Shown piece after piece: positions 11,801 through 24,814 of a stretch of DNA of 64,000 bases. Each line of letters begins with the position of its first letter. Positions within the stretch are counted from its first letter, which is position 1. The DNA lies in NCBI GenBank assembly GCA_014904845.1, contig MU119238.1:1-64000 (forward strand), given 5' to 3'. This stretch comes from Acephala macrosclerotiorum (taxonomy: Eukaryota; Ascomycota; Leotiomycetes; Helotiales; Mollisiaceae). The position numbers and the translations under genes were made by a program. A model generated the notes under the pieces. That model had not been told where the DNA came from. It saw nothing but the letters and a program-made list of their open reading frames with translations, and did no database searches.

Positions 11801-14800
11801 ATCGGAAAGCTCATGGAAGTCCCGAAGGGCGCCACAGCAAAGAAGGCTGACGCTTACTACAAGAAGCAAGCCCTGCACTTCATCAAGACGCAGCTGAAGC
11901 TCCGTCTTGGAATCGACAGCCTTCCCGACGATTTCGGGCGTCTGGTCCGACTTCAAGCTCAAGATCTGCTGGCACGAAAGTGCGAGGCTGATTTATCATC
12001 ACTGGAAACTTCCGAGCGAGAACGATCCGTCTTCAAGAAGGATGGCCAGGACTTGATGCTCAAGAAGCTCATCAAAGCCATTATCTTTGCTGTATCCATG
12101 CCGGAGTTCACAGTCGAGGCCACCACCCTTCTCAACAATCTCTGCAAACACTTCACCATCCTAGAAGTAGGCAGAGCTTTGGCCGATATGAGACAGAAGA
12201 CCATGCCTTTTGATGTCAAGTCAGGAGAAGGCCTCCTTTGCATCGACAGCAGAGTTCTTGGTGATGCCATTGTAGAATGTCTGTCATCTGACAACATCGC
12301 TGTACGAGAAGCTGCTCAAGCTGCCATCCAAGAGATCTATGACACCACAGCCATCATATTTGGGTCTACGGCCGAGGTCAACAAGCTCTCCTTCTTCTCC
12401 TACCTCAGCAGTCTATTCTGCCACAACTGCTACGAAGAAGAATGGTTCTCCAAAGCCGGTGGAAGTCTGGGTATTAATCTCATGATCACCAAGATCAACA
12501 TGGGCGATGCTTGGATTCAAGAGAACCAGGTCAACTATGCGCGAGCTCTCATGTACGTCATTAAAGACATGCCGCCAGATTTACCAGCAAAGACACGCCG
12601 TGGGGCCCAGGATACCCTCGAAATCCTCCTTCATCGCTGCACCAAGGGTGCTACCAAGGCCGACCTGCAGCTTCCCGCTCCCTCTCAATCTGGTCAGCAA
12701 GTTCGTCCGTCAAAGCTCTTCAGCGTATGTGGTCAATTGAACCAGGAGCTCTCACACATGAACCGACATGTCCGTGAGGCGTCCAAGCGTTGCCTAGAAA
12801 TCATTGCAAAGGAGATTGGTGTTGAGATCTGGGAGATTCTGGAGCCGACAAAGGATCGATGTCTCCATCCACTATATAGCAAGCCATTACGAGCTTTGCC
12901 TTTTGGAGTTCAGATCGGATCCATTGATGCCATCACCTACTACATGACTTTGAAGTCTGACTTTGTCACATTTGACGAGCAGCTCAATCGACTACTCATG
13001 GAGTCATTGGCGCTGGCTGACGCCCCAGACGAGTCCTTAGCTGGCAAGCCCCAAGAGCATCGAACTCACGAAAATATTATCAGCCTCAGAGTTGCGTGTA
13101 TCAAGATGCTGACTACTGCAATGGGCTTCGAGGACTTCCAAAAAGGACCCAACAATGCCACCCGTACCAAGATTGTGTCCGTCTTCTTCAAGTGCTTGTA
13201 CTCTGACTCCAAGCAAACCATCGAGGCCGCGAACGATGCATTGAAGAATGTCCTTTCGCAAACCACCAAGCTGCCAAAGGATCTGCTGCAAAACGGTCTT
13301 CGTCCTGTCTTGGCCAATCTTCAGGATCCTCGTAGACTCAGCACTCACGGCCTTGACGGTTTGGCTCGCCTCCTCCAGCTCTTAACTACATATTTCAAGG
13401 TTGAGATTGGGTCCCGGTTGTTGGATCATATCAAGGTTCTTGCCGAGCCCACTATTCTTCAGAAGATATCATTCCTGTTGATCGAGCAAAACGAGCAGAT
13501 GAAGATTATTGCAGCTGTCTTCAACATCTTCCACCTCCTTCCCCCAGCAGCTGAGCACTTCAAAGAGCGGCTCATCGAAACTGTTCTTGATCTGGAAGAG
13601 AAGCTCCGCCGAACTAGGTACAGTCCTTTCAGAGCTCCATTATACAAATTCCTGAACCGATACCCGAACGAAGTCTGGGTGATGCTGTTGGGCAAGATCG
13701 AGGAGCAGAAGTATGGCCGCTTCTTGGCTCAAGTTCTGGAAGATTCTGAGAGTGGGCCTCTTCGTCAAGTCGTTGTCAATGGCGTGGAGCACATGATCAA
13801 GGCCTGCGGAGACATGGGTGCAGAGAACAAGGAGACCAGATACGCTGCCGTTATCAACGCCATCAACATCATGCATTCGGTCTCCAAGTTCGACAATGAC
13901 AAGACCAAGGAATGGATGGAGAAGAAGGAGAACATGACTTGGTTTAAGCTGGTGGGAAAAAACCTGGAGCGACATCTTCGCTCAAACACACTTCCTCCAA
14001 ATCTGCGCCTTGCTGCTGAGCAAGCTGGAGAGCAGCTTATGATCATCTTCACAAAATTCCTCGAGTATCATCCAAAGGATTTGGACTCATTGTTCAGCCT
14101 CATCGATTCGGTCACTGCTGAGGACTTCAAGCCCAGTCAGACTTTCTTCAAGTACCTTTTCGATCGTGTCATCAATTCCGATTCCGTCGATTACTGGAAG
14201 AGCGTTGTCATGCGAAGCTTGGAGGTATATCATGGAAAGAATGCTTCGCAGCAGACCAAGACTTTCCTGCTTCACAATCTTCTCAACCCCATTCTCGCCA
14301 TGGATGTCATGAGAAATTCGAGGCAATCCAGTCCTAGCAGAGGCCACCGCCTTATGGACAAAGCTGTCATTGAGTCCATACACCAGAAGATCTGGAAGGT
14401 CGGTTTCGGAGACTCCGGTGACGACTTGGCACAGTCAGGCATCGACCACACGAGAATGGAAATCTTACAATTATCGGCATTTCTTGTCAAGTATCATTAT
14501 GCCATCTTGCAAGACGCTAGGAAGGACATTATCAAGTTTGGCTGGACGCACATCAGACTGGAGGATGTCATCAACAAACAGGCTGCATATGTTGTGATTG
14601 GATACTTCATTGCACATTACGAAACCCCTGCCAAGATTGTTCAGCAAATATACTTTGCTCTGCTCAAGACCAACCAGAACGAAGGCCGCGCTCTGGTGAC
14701 GCAAGCCTTGGAGCTCATCGCCCCAGTCCTCCCCAAGCGAATGAACACCTCTTCAGGAGACCGAAATCCAGTCTGGGCAGCCGGGCCACGTCGTATTCTT

Positions 14801-17800
14801 GCTGAGGAGGGTCAAAACGTCCAGCAAATGACGAGCATCTTTCATTTCTTGGTGAAGCATGCAGATCTTTTCTACGAGTCACGAGACAAGTTCATCAATT
14901 TGATTGTCAGCTCATTGCGAAAGGTTGCACAACCTCCTACTCCATCGAATGAGAACAAGAAGTTAGCACTTAATCTGATGACATTGATCTGGCAATGGGA
15001 GCAGAAGCGCGTTGAAGGCAAAGATGCCTCACCTGTGCGAGCCTTCTCAGAATCACCCAACACGAAGAAGCGAAAGCTGGAGTCATTGAGCGACAATCAG
15101 ATGTCATCTCCGTCTCCATCAAAGCCTGGTTCCTCCGGCGCTGGTGCGGAGAGACCAGAGTACAAGATCCCACCAATCGTGCAGCAGAAGATGATCAAGT
15201 ACCTTGTGGAGTTCATCGCCGGGCTTCCAGAACGTTTTCCTCTTCCGTCCGCGAAGACAAGAGACCCGGCTGTGCCCAATGCACCGGTACAGCCACAGCC
15301 GTCTGTTGAGATGTGCAAGAAGGCCATCGCCCTCCTTTATGGACTTCTTCAACCTCAGTACTGGGGCGAGTCCTTGGTTGACCTCTTTCCAAATGTGACG
15401 GAAATGGTACTCGCTAGCGACCGAACAACACAAGCTCTTGCCGGCGACCGTGAGCATACGGAAGACAACAAAGGAGACGAGAAATTCCTTACCAACATCG
15501 TCAATACTCTTCAAGTCGTGCGGATCATCGTCAATGTCAAGCCTGACAGCTGGATCCTACAGAATATGACTGCTCTTCAACACATCCTTGAAAAGTCTCT
15601 CAAATCCAGCATTCCTGAGATCCAGGATTGTCTGAACGCAGCTGACGAGAAGATTGACGACGGTCGTAATCTTAAGCCTCTCATGAAGCGTATCCTTGAC
15701 GCAGTTCCTGACGATGTTCCTATGGAAGATGCTGATGCCGAGGGCGAAGCAGAGGCCTCCACATCAGAGATCATCACCTTCCTCTCTACCACCGCCACTG
15801 AAACTCTCTCGGCCAATAACTACGTCTCGGGGATCAATATCTTGTGGACTCTTGCGCAGCGCAAGCCGTCTGAAATGGATCAGCACATCCCTCAACTCAT
15901 GAAGGCACTCCAGGCTAAGCTTGCACGTGAGCATGTAGCTCATTACAACGCGCTGTTGGGTCAAGCTGGCATGGTTGGCCCAATCCGTCCTGGCGAGGCC
16001 GAGCCAGCCGGTGTGATGAGCGCTTATGAGCTTGAGACACAGACTGGTCTCATGCTGAAGGCCATTGATATCATCTCTATGCGCATGGACGTTCTTGGTG
16101 ACAACCGACGCCCCTTCTTGAGCGTTTTGGCTACCTTGGTTGAAAAGTCATTAAGTAATACTCTCTGCCTCAAGATTCTGGATATGGTGGAGACTTGGGT
16201 CTTCAAGTCTGAAGGCTCCTGGCCGACATTGAAAGAGAAGACTGCAGTGTTGCACAAGATGTTGACCTTCGAGAATCGCACCGATCAGACATTGTTGATG
16301 AAATTCTTGGAGCTTGTCATTCGCATCTATGAAGATCCGAAGATCACCAGAACCGAGCTCACTGTTCGCATGGAGCATGCTTTCTTGATCGGTACCAGAG
16401 CTCAGGATGTCGACATGAGAAATCGTTTTATGGCCATCTTTGACAAGAGTCAGTCGAAGACTGCCAGTGCTCGTCTCGCCTATGTCATCACTGCCCAGAA
16501 TTGGGATACTCTGGCAGATTCTTACTGGCTGGCACAAGCATCTCAGTTGCTGTTGGGCGCTGTTGACATGAACAGCTCCATTCAACTACACCACGAAGAC
16601 TTCCGAACTATGCCCGCATCCACCATCTTCGAGACATATGCCAACGACAATCGAACACCGACGGCCATGGCTGACAACAAATATGACGCCCTTCTATTAT
16701 CTCATCGACGTTTCCTTGCCGAGATTGGAGATGTTCGTGTACGAGATATTGTTGAACCGCTCGCCCAACTTCAGCATTTGGATCCGAATGTAGCTCATGA
16801 GATCTGGGTGGCTTTGTTCCCCATGTACTGGGCTGCAACTCCGAAGGACGAGCGAGGCGATCTTGAGAGAGGTATGGTTGCATTGCTAACCAAGGACTAT
16901 CATTCGCGACAAGTCGACAAGAGACCTAATGTCATCCAATCGCTTTTGGAAGGTGCTGCGCGCGCATGGCCCGAGTGCAAGATCCCTCCACACGTGCTCA
17001 AGTTCGAGGCCAAGACCTATGATGCTTGGTACACTGCCTTGGTTCAGCTGGAAAATGCCGCAATCAAGCCCGAGATCGACAGTGCGCTCGTGCGCGAGAG
17101 CAACCTTGACGCCCTGGTCGAGCTCTACGCCGGTCTGAACGAGGACGACCTATTCTACGGTACCTGGCGACGAAGATGTCTGTATGTGGAGACCAATGCT
17201 GCGCTTTCATACGAACAGAATGGAATGTGGGACAAGGCCCAGCACATGTACGAAACTGCCCAGATCAAGGCGCGGACCGGGGCCATACCTTTCTCTCAAG
17301 GCGAGTACATGCTTTGGGAGGATCATTGGGTCTTGTGCGCCACTAAGCTTCAACAATGGGAGGTCTTGTCGGATTTCGCAAAGCATGAGAACTTCCAAGA
17401 TCTTCTGCTCGAGTGTGCTTGGAAGCAGATCGAGATGTGGAATAATCCAGAACACCGTGATGCTCTTGACAATATGATCAAGGGGGTCATGGATGCACCA
17501 ACCCCACGTCGGACGTTCTTCCAAGCTTTCATGTCTCTTCTCAAGCTGCACAACAAGACAGAATCACCAGCAGAATTCAGCAAGGTTTGTGATGAAGCCA
17601 TTCAACTCTCGATCCGCAAGTGGCACCAACTACCAAAGAGAATCACAAACGCACACACGCCTTTGTTGCAGAACTTCCAACAGCTTGTCGAGCTGCATGA
17701 TGCTAGTGTCATCTGCCAAAGCCTCGCACAGACAAACCAGGGCAATCTCGACGTCAAGTCGGGAGAACTCAAGCTACTCCTTGGTACCTGGCGAGATCGC

Positions 17801-20623
17801 CTTCCCAATGTCTGGGACGATATTACTGCCTGGCAGGACTTGGTCACTTGGCGTCAGCATATCTTCGGTCTCATCAACACAACTTACCTCAATCTTCTTC
17901 CACAGGGCGGTGCTAATGCTAATGGTGCTTCTTTCGCATACCGTGGATTCCACGAGACTGCCTGGATCATCAATCGCTTCGCTCATGTAGCTCGCAAGCA
18001 CCAACTACCGGAAGTCTGTATCAGCCAACTCAGTCGGATCTACACACTGCCCAACATCGAGATTCAAGAGGCATTCCTGAAGCTGAGAGAGCAAGCCAAG
18101 TGTCATTACCAGAATCCGAACGAACTCAGCAACGGTCTCGACGTGATCAACAACACCAACCTCAACTACTTCGGACCCAATCAAAAGGCCGAGTTCTACA
18201 CCTTGAAAGGAATGTTCCTTGAAAAACTTGGACAGCGTGAAGAAGCAGCTGAAGCATATGGTATGGCCTTGTTCTTCGATATCAAGCTTCCAAAGGCATG
18301 GGCTGAATGGGGATACTACAACGACCGTCTGTTCAAGGAGCACCCCACGAACTACATGTACGCCAAGAACGCTCTGAGTTGTTATCTGGAGGCTGCTGGT
18401 CTCTTCAAGAATGCGAAGTCACGGAAGCTGCTTACTCGCATCCTCTGGCTCCTCAGTCTCGATGACGCTGAAGGAACGCTTTCAACTCAATTCGATGAAT
18501 ACAAGGGAGAGACGCCTGTCTGGTACTGGATCACCTTCATTCCGCAACTTCTCACTGGACTCGGCCATAAGGAGGGACCAAAAGCCAATGCGCTTCTGTG
18601 CAAAATCGCCAAGGCCTATCCTCAAGCTCTGTACTTCCAACTGAGGACCAATCGTGAGGACATGCTCGCCATCAAGAAGACCCAGGAACAGAAGGAGGAG
18701 AGAGAACGTCGACTCAAGCTGAGAGCTGCTGCTGCACAAGGTAACGGTAGTGCGACACCGAAGCCTAATGGTTCGCCGAGACTTCAACGTCAAGAAACCC
18801 CTGCTGGTGCGCGACCCGATAGCGCAGCCGGATCACGACCCGGCACTGCGAATCCAGAAAGTGCGGTCAAGACAGAACCAGGAGAGGCCAATGGAGCAAA
18901 CGGAACAAATGGAGCCACCGCTAACGGAGTAAACGGCAACGATGCGAATGGACAGCCCGCTGCTCCAGCACCTCCACCTGTGAAGAAGATGCCGTGGGAG
19001 CACACAGAAGAGATCTTGTCGGTACTCAAGACGGCTTTTCCATTGCTAGCTCTATCTATGGAGTCAATGGTCGATGCAATTCAGAAGCATTTCAAATGCC
19101 CACCCGATGAGGACGCTTACAGATTGATCACCGCTTTACTCAACGATGCTCTCTCTTATGTTGGCCGTGCACCCAATTCATATGCTCAGGACGTCAAGCT
19201 ACCTCCAGCTACCGAAGCCAACATCACGCGATTCGCCGAGACCATTCTACCTGCCCACATCCGCACTTCTTTCGAAGAAGACTTCGTTAAGAAGAAGCCT
19301 ACAATGTACGAGTACATCCACAAGTTACGGAAGTGGCGCGACAAGTTCGAGGCCAAACTCGATAGACGTAAGACATATGCACACCTAGAAGGTTACAGCA
19401 GCTATCTCAGCGAGTTCCGTTTCCTGAAGTTCGACGAGGTTGAAGTACCAGGACAATACCTGCAGCACAAGGACAAGAACCAAGACTTCGTCCGGATTGA
19501 GCGCTTCTTGCCTGTTGTTGACCTCGTTCGCGGTATCGGTGTTTGTCATCGCAGACTCAAGATTAGGGGACACGATGGAAGTGTTCATCCATTCGCGGTG
19601 CAGCATCCTGCTGCTCGTCATTGCAGACGCGAGGAGCGTATTCTGCAGCTCTTCAGACACTTCAATGGGAGCTTGAGCAAGCGAAAGGAGAGTAGGAGGA
19701 GAAATTTGAACTTCCATCTCCCACTTATGATTCCTTTGGCTCCTCATATTCGTATGGTTCAAGATGATCCGACGTACATCTCGCTCCAAGGAGTCTTTGA
19801 GGATCATTGCAGAAAGAGTGGCATGTCAAAGGATGATCCTGTGCTATTCACCATGGACAAGATGCGGGCTCTAGTCGAAGCAAAGGCAAGACTCCTTCAA
19901 ATCACTCCCGAGGATTGTGTTAAATTTTTACAGAAACACCCCGACCAAGCACTCCCCGCAAAATTGGAAACCTTTACCGCCGTCCAAGAGAAATGGGTAC
20001 CACACACCCTCGCCCTTGATTACTTCACCAAGACCTACCCCGGCTTTTCCGAATTCTGGCTCTTCCGCCGACAATTCTCATACCAATTCGCTGCCTTGAC
20101 ATTCATGACTTACATCCTCCACATGCATAATCGCTACCCTCACAAGTTGAACATCGCCCGCGCAACAGGCAATATCTGGGGTTCTGAGTTAATGACCTGC
20201 ATGGCAGCCGGAAAAGCCTTCTTTCACAATCCCGAACCTGTTCCCTTCCGTCTCACGCCCAATTTACAAACACTGATGGGTCCCCTCGCCACAGAAGGCA
20301 TCTATTCCTGCGCAATCATGGCCATCGCTCGCTGCCTCACAGAGCCAGAATACGAACTGGAACAACAACTTTCTCTCTTTGTTCGAGATGAGATGATCCA
20401 TTGGTTTCAACAGAGTCACCGAGGATCTGGAGGCTTGCAAGAGGGTCAATTGAGAGAGACGGTTCAGGTTAATAGTGAACTGATTGTGAAGAGGACGACA
20501 ACTTTGGCGCAGGCTCCTGCCGGGACTTTACCGGCGAATCAGACGGTTATTGATTTGATTGCTAAGGCGGTTAATCCGATGAATTTAGCGCAGTGCGATG
20601 CCTTGTTTATGCCGTACTTGTGA
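8877..20623 (+). CDS. TRA1: Tra1, PIKK-family pseudokinase subunit of SAGA and NuA4
   Basis: Three exons: 8877-8928, 8990-9147 and an 11.4-kb exon 9197-20623. The product is 3878 aa, in the family range (about 3700-3900). The N-terminal exons supply [15 protein letters not shown] and [20 protein letters not shown], the conserved start of Tra1. Residues up to about 2600 are HEAT-like helical repeats; about 2700-3250 match the FAT domain; about 3500-3800 are the PI3K-like domain ([32 protein letters not shown]); the C-terminus is a FATC ([20 protein letters not shown]). The catalytic DxHxxN and DFG motifs are missing ([10 protein letters not shown] and TGNIWGSEL stand in their place), as expected for Tra1/TRRAP. 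Tra1 is the activator-binding scaffold that recruits the two histone acetyltransferase complexes. An Asn/Gly/Pro-rich insert sits at about 3250-3338. Confidence 0.98.
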
Positions 20624-21924
20624 GCGGAGAGCTTGCGAGTCTTCGAGCACATGAGTGTGGGGTCTTAGGAGTGGAGGATTGGAGAGGAAATTTGCTTCTT
20701 GTATTTATATGTATGGAAAGGAGTTGGTGCGAAAAGTTCAGGAGGGAGCTTTTTTGCTTTGCTTTAGCGAGGAGTTTTGGAATGTGGGGTGTATAATGAT
20801 GGTGGTAGCTAGGTTTCGCGGTTGCGCTTTGCACAATAGTCAGAATGAATTGGCTTTGCTTTCTAATCCTGGGTCCTGTTGTAATGTCCAGTAAACCAAG
20901 ATGCACATGACCATACCGGGTCCATTTTCGAGCAAGTGCTCAATTCATGCTCGTCGGTGTTCTCGAATCTTCCAGCTTTGCCTGATTTCTAGGCCTACTT
21001 GAAAGGCGGCCATTGGCAAATACACTAGCCCTTGCTTGATGCAGTATTTGAGACCACAACTGTCCTGTCGAGGCTACGATATTGAAAAGGCCAATCCTTG
21101 TTATGTGATGCCATCTTCCTTCCCCAAGACCGACCTTGTTTCGTATGTATCATTGTGATTACACCAACGAGGACTCGATTTGTTGCCCTGTGGTTAAGCT
21201 TCATTTGTGACTCGCTCAACCAATTTCGAGCAAGTCTTCAATTCTCATCGGTCACAGGTAGATTTTGAGGTCAAATTGCCGTAGTTGCCACTTCCTCTTT
21301 GGGATAGAGAAGATAGGTTGACACAGGTGCGCATGCATGAGAAGGTCTTGTAAGTTCTGGTCTCTAATCCACTCGTGGGGGTTGGTGGGCGATGTGGAAG
21401 TATGCGTTTGCAGAAATTGGCCAAGACACCTTGATGGATATCGGCACAAACTTCGAGAATCGGTAAGATGCCTTGACGAGCGGGAAGTCTGGCAAACCAG
21501 AAGTACGCTCACGTTTCCCCTCTCGTTCTCATATGTGCTGGTACTATACATTGAAAGATTATGTGCGGTCACCTTCTACAGAAGAAGTATTTGTTTTCCC
21601 CTCGCCTAAGTTTGGAAACATGGAAGCATCCCGCAAACTTATGTGATACCATGGAGAATGGAAAGCCGCTATCCTAGTCTTTGCATATGCAAGTCGGCGA
21701 GTCTGTCAGTTTATGTGCTAGCAGATTGACAGAATGAATTTTTATAGTGGGGTGGAAGCAACCGTGAGGCTATCCACTTGTGATTCATAGATTGCTCCTT
21801 CCCATCCCAGTCATTCCATTGAACTTCGAATTCTTTTCGCTTTTTATGTTCTACAAATACCCTTACAGTCTTAATTACCTAACATCCCCTCTAGATATTC
21901 TTTCTATTGCTATTTGGATTCAGA
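20624..21924. other. Intergenic, TRA1 3' side to nicotianamine synthase
   Basis: 1.3 kb without a supported gene. It contains two diverged direct copies of a roughly 30-bp segment (20926-20956 and 21223-21252) sharing TTTCGAGCAAGT and TCAATTC. I searched by eye for SreA-type GATA sites upstream of the synthase and found no perfect match. Confidence 0.4.
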
Positions 21925-23107
21925 ATGTCGTCATTATTGTCTTCGCTCGTCAGATTCTTCTCTTCAGATCCGACACCTGCCTTTGCAAACCCTCTCGTGT
22001 CTTCGTCAAAGACTGGGAATGAAGAGGTGGAGGGTCTTTTGCTTGAGTTACTCGAGATTTATGGGAAGTTGAAGACAAGGAAATGTCTCAAGCCTTGCAG
22101 TGAGATTGATGGGTTGTTTGGGAGACTAGTGGATTTGTGTATCTTGAACCGGAGTTCGGACATTACGAATCAGGTATTGTTTCCTTTCTCTACTACTTCT
22201 TCTCGTCTCCGCTGTGTTTAAGGCATGGAGGAATGAGTCAACCAAGGATTGGAAAGCCTTCTGACAAGTGAATAGGTCCTTCAAGACCCAAGACTCCTCG
22301 AGATCAGAACGGACCTGAGACATCTTTGCGACAAAGCAGAATGCTGTCTTGAGACTCACTGGGCTGACATTATCATCGGGGACGGAAATTCAAGCTCAAA
22401 AGATGGTGAACGACCCGCTATAATCCCCCTTCCCCTATCTCTCTGCTTTCAGGTTCTCATGTGCCTCCTAGATTATCAAATGCTAACTTCAAACAGTATA
22501 CCAACGCCTGAACTCCTTCCCTTACTTCCAAAACTACGTTGACCTCACTCGCCTCGAGCTCTCAACCATCAACGGCGTCAGAAATGACCCAAACCCCATC
22601 TCAAAAGTCGCCTTCATCGGCTCCGGACCACTGCCACTCACAAGTCTCTGCTTATGCGGCACTTTTAGAGACCCATTAAATTTTCCAAACAACTATTCCT
22701 CACTCATCACCGTCCTGAACATCGATCTCAATCCCGCCGCAATCTCTCAATCCCAAACGCTTTGCCAGGCACTCGGTCCTCGGGGAAAAGGAATGTCTTT
22801 CACATGCACCGCAGCCGGAAGTCCAGAGGTCGATTTGAAGGAGTTTGATGTTGTGTACCTCGCTGCTTTAGTGGGTAGTAGTCAGGCTGGAAAGGAAAAG
22901 GTGCTTGTGGATGTGGTGAAGGGGATGAGAGAGGGAGCTTTGTTGGTGGTCAGGAGTGCGGATCGATTGAGGAGGTTGTTGTATCCGGCTTTTGATCCTA
23001 GTAGTGAAGTGGTGAGCAGATATTTGAGTATTTGCGCTGTTGTGCATCCGTATAATCATGTGGTCAATTCGGTGGTTATTGCGAGGGTGATAGGTCGGAG
23101 GAAGTGA
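21925..23107 (+). CDS. Nicotianamine synthase
   Basis: Three exons: 21925-22173, 22276-22405 and 22497-23107 (329 aa). The last intron has a perfect TGCTAAC branch site. Family features in order: an N-terminal helix (VEGLLLELLEIYGKL), FGRLVDLCI, VLQDPRLLEIRTDLRHLCDKAE, FPYFQNYVDLTRLEL, and the SAM-binding Rossmann motif VAFIGSGPLPLTSLCL followed by VLNIDLNPAAI. Then come FDVVYLAALVG, MREGALLVVRSADRLRRLLYP and the C-terminal VVHPYNHVVNSVVIAR. The enzyme condenses three S-adenosylmethionine molecules into nicotianamine, a metal chelator best known from plants; functional fungal enzymes such as the Neurospora one are known. A role in iron, zinc or nickel handling is inferred from the product. 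Confidence 0.93.
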
Positions 23108-23826
23108 CAGGTTGAGGTCCATTCGTGGGCACATGGGCAAGGAATTTGTGCATAGCGTTGCATTAGTAAAGGATAGAGAATAAATACATGGATTTTGGAG
23201 CTGATGCGTCGCGTGCTGACTTACCAACGTCGAGCCGCTCCCCTAGAAACTCAACGAGCGTATGGCGGGGAATCTGAGGAGACAACCCAACTTTGATCAT
23301 GCTGAAATACCAAGACATAATATGAAGGCGAAGTGTCTGTTTACTATTTTGACCTCTAGAAATACTGTCCACCTCGTCAGCCATCGGTTTGGGATTCCCA
23401 AGAAAAGGGTGTATCAAGTGCCTCTGCTCAACCCCGCGGGAACTCGCTAACGGACAAGCGAGCAATCGGATAGAAAAGGAGGGAGCGGCCAAGCATAGCA
23501 CAGTTTTGTTTTATTCATGCATAGAGTATGCATGGCAAAGCAAAGCCAGCAGCTCCTTTCCCTTGACCAAGTCGAGATCTATAACAGAAATGACATCATG
23601 GGATATCTGAAACTGATAAGCTGCAGTCTTGCCCTTTGGTTGTTAAGCTTAATCCTGTATTGAACCTCCATTGCGGGATTATTCCGCATCCTAATGTGGA
23701 GAAGGCCAAGCTATGGGTCTCGGAGCTATCCTATTAGCCCCGATACTTCCGATACCAAAGCAGACATATCCCAAATCTCCCCAGCCTCTTCCAAAAGGGC
23801 ATTTTCGTTCAACTGCCTTCAACACA
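23108..23826. other. Intergenic with no supported gene
   Basis: 719 bp between the synthase and the SDR pseudogene. An open frame from 23713 runs in frame into the pseudogene's first exon and could be an upstream extension, but it has no SDR-like sequence. A 112-codon minus-strand frame (23163-23501) has no recognisable domain. Confidence 0.35.
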
Positions 23827-24814
23827 ATGCCTCATATTGTGGACCCTGAGATCAATGGTACGCATGAATTTGGTAGTGGGCGGGTTGCTGACCAGAAGTA
23901 GGCTCGGACTTCACCAAAGTTATTCACAATGATACTTACCCCGCTATCGACCCCGCCAAAGGAGATCACACTGGCCATGCTGTTTTCATCACAGGGGCGT
24001 CAAGTGGAATCGGTTTAACCACAGCACACTCCTTTGCCCGTACGGGTGCTTCTCATATCGCCTTGAGCTCCATCGAACCTTTTCCATCCGATGTCAACGA
24101 AACTCTCGTCCAAGCGGCCAAATCAGCAAGTCGAACTCCTGAAATCCTCACATTCCACCTCGATGTTCTAGACGAATCTAGCATCACCTCAGCAGTGACC
24201 GCGATCAAAGAATCCTTCGGAAAGCTAGACATCCTAGTAAACAACGCGGGCTACATGGCAGTTCCATCCCCAATCATTTCCTCAAACGACTCAACCTGCC
24301 GGCGGAAATTCGAAATCAACCTTCGAGGCACTTACCGAGTTACAAAGGCTTTCCTCCCACTTCTGCTTTCGTCCCCATCAAGTCTGAAAACGATTGTCAA
24401 CCTGAACTCAGTAGCAGCTCACAACATCTAACTAGAAGCAAGCGCTTACGAAACAAGCAAGTTTGCCGTCTTGAGATGGACGGATTTCTTGGTGGAGGAA
24501 AATAGAGAGGCAGGTTTGATCGTGATGTGTGTTCATCCTGGGGCGGTTATGACGGAGTTGGCGGAGGCGATGCCTAAGGATACTCATGTTTGTAGGTTTC
24601 GTCAATAGCGAATTTGAGGGAAAGGGTGCTGATAAGTGTAGAGTTAACTGATACGCCGGCACTGGCTGCTGATACAATCACGTTCTTGGCTCAGGGGAGG
24701 AGAGAGTGGTTGGGGGGACGGAATGTGAGTTGCCAGTGAGATATGGAGGAATTGATGGCAAGGGAGAAGTAGATTGTTGAAGAAAACAAGTTGAAGATGA
24801 GGATGGCGTTTTGA
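23827..24814 (+). pseudogene. Short-chain dehydrogenase/reductase, pseudogene with several stops
   Basis: A nearly complete classical SDR can be traced. Exon 1 (23827-23857, MPHIVDPEIN) joins through a 44-bp intron to TYPAIDPAKGDHTGHAVFITGASSGIG, which holds the TGxxxGxG cofactor motif. LDILVNNAGY (the NNAG motif) and the catalytic YETSK (YxxxK) follow. In-frame TAA (24429-24431) breaks the gene before YETSK. Beyond VCVHPGAVMTELAEAMPKDTH a second intron is expected, but its acceptor no longer gives a workable frame. The C-terminal exon (ELTDTPALAADTITFLAQ, REWLGGRNVSC) has TGA at 24737-24739, where a Trp fits, and TAG at 24770-24772. All three stops fit C-to-T changes at CpA on one strand or the other. 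Substrate unknown. Confidence 0.85.

Noticed and set aside
19385..19807. 140-codon frame antisense to TRA1
   Set aside because: Shadow of the strongly conserved kinase-like domain on the other strand.
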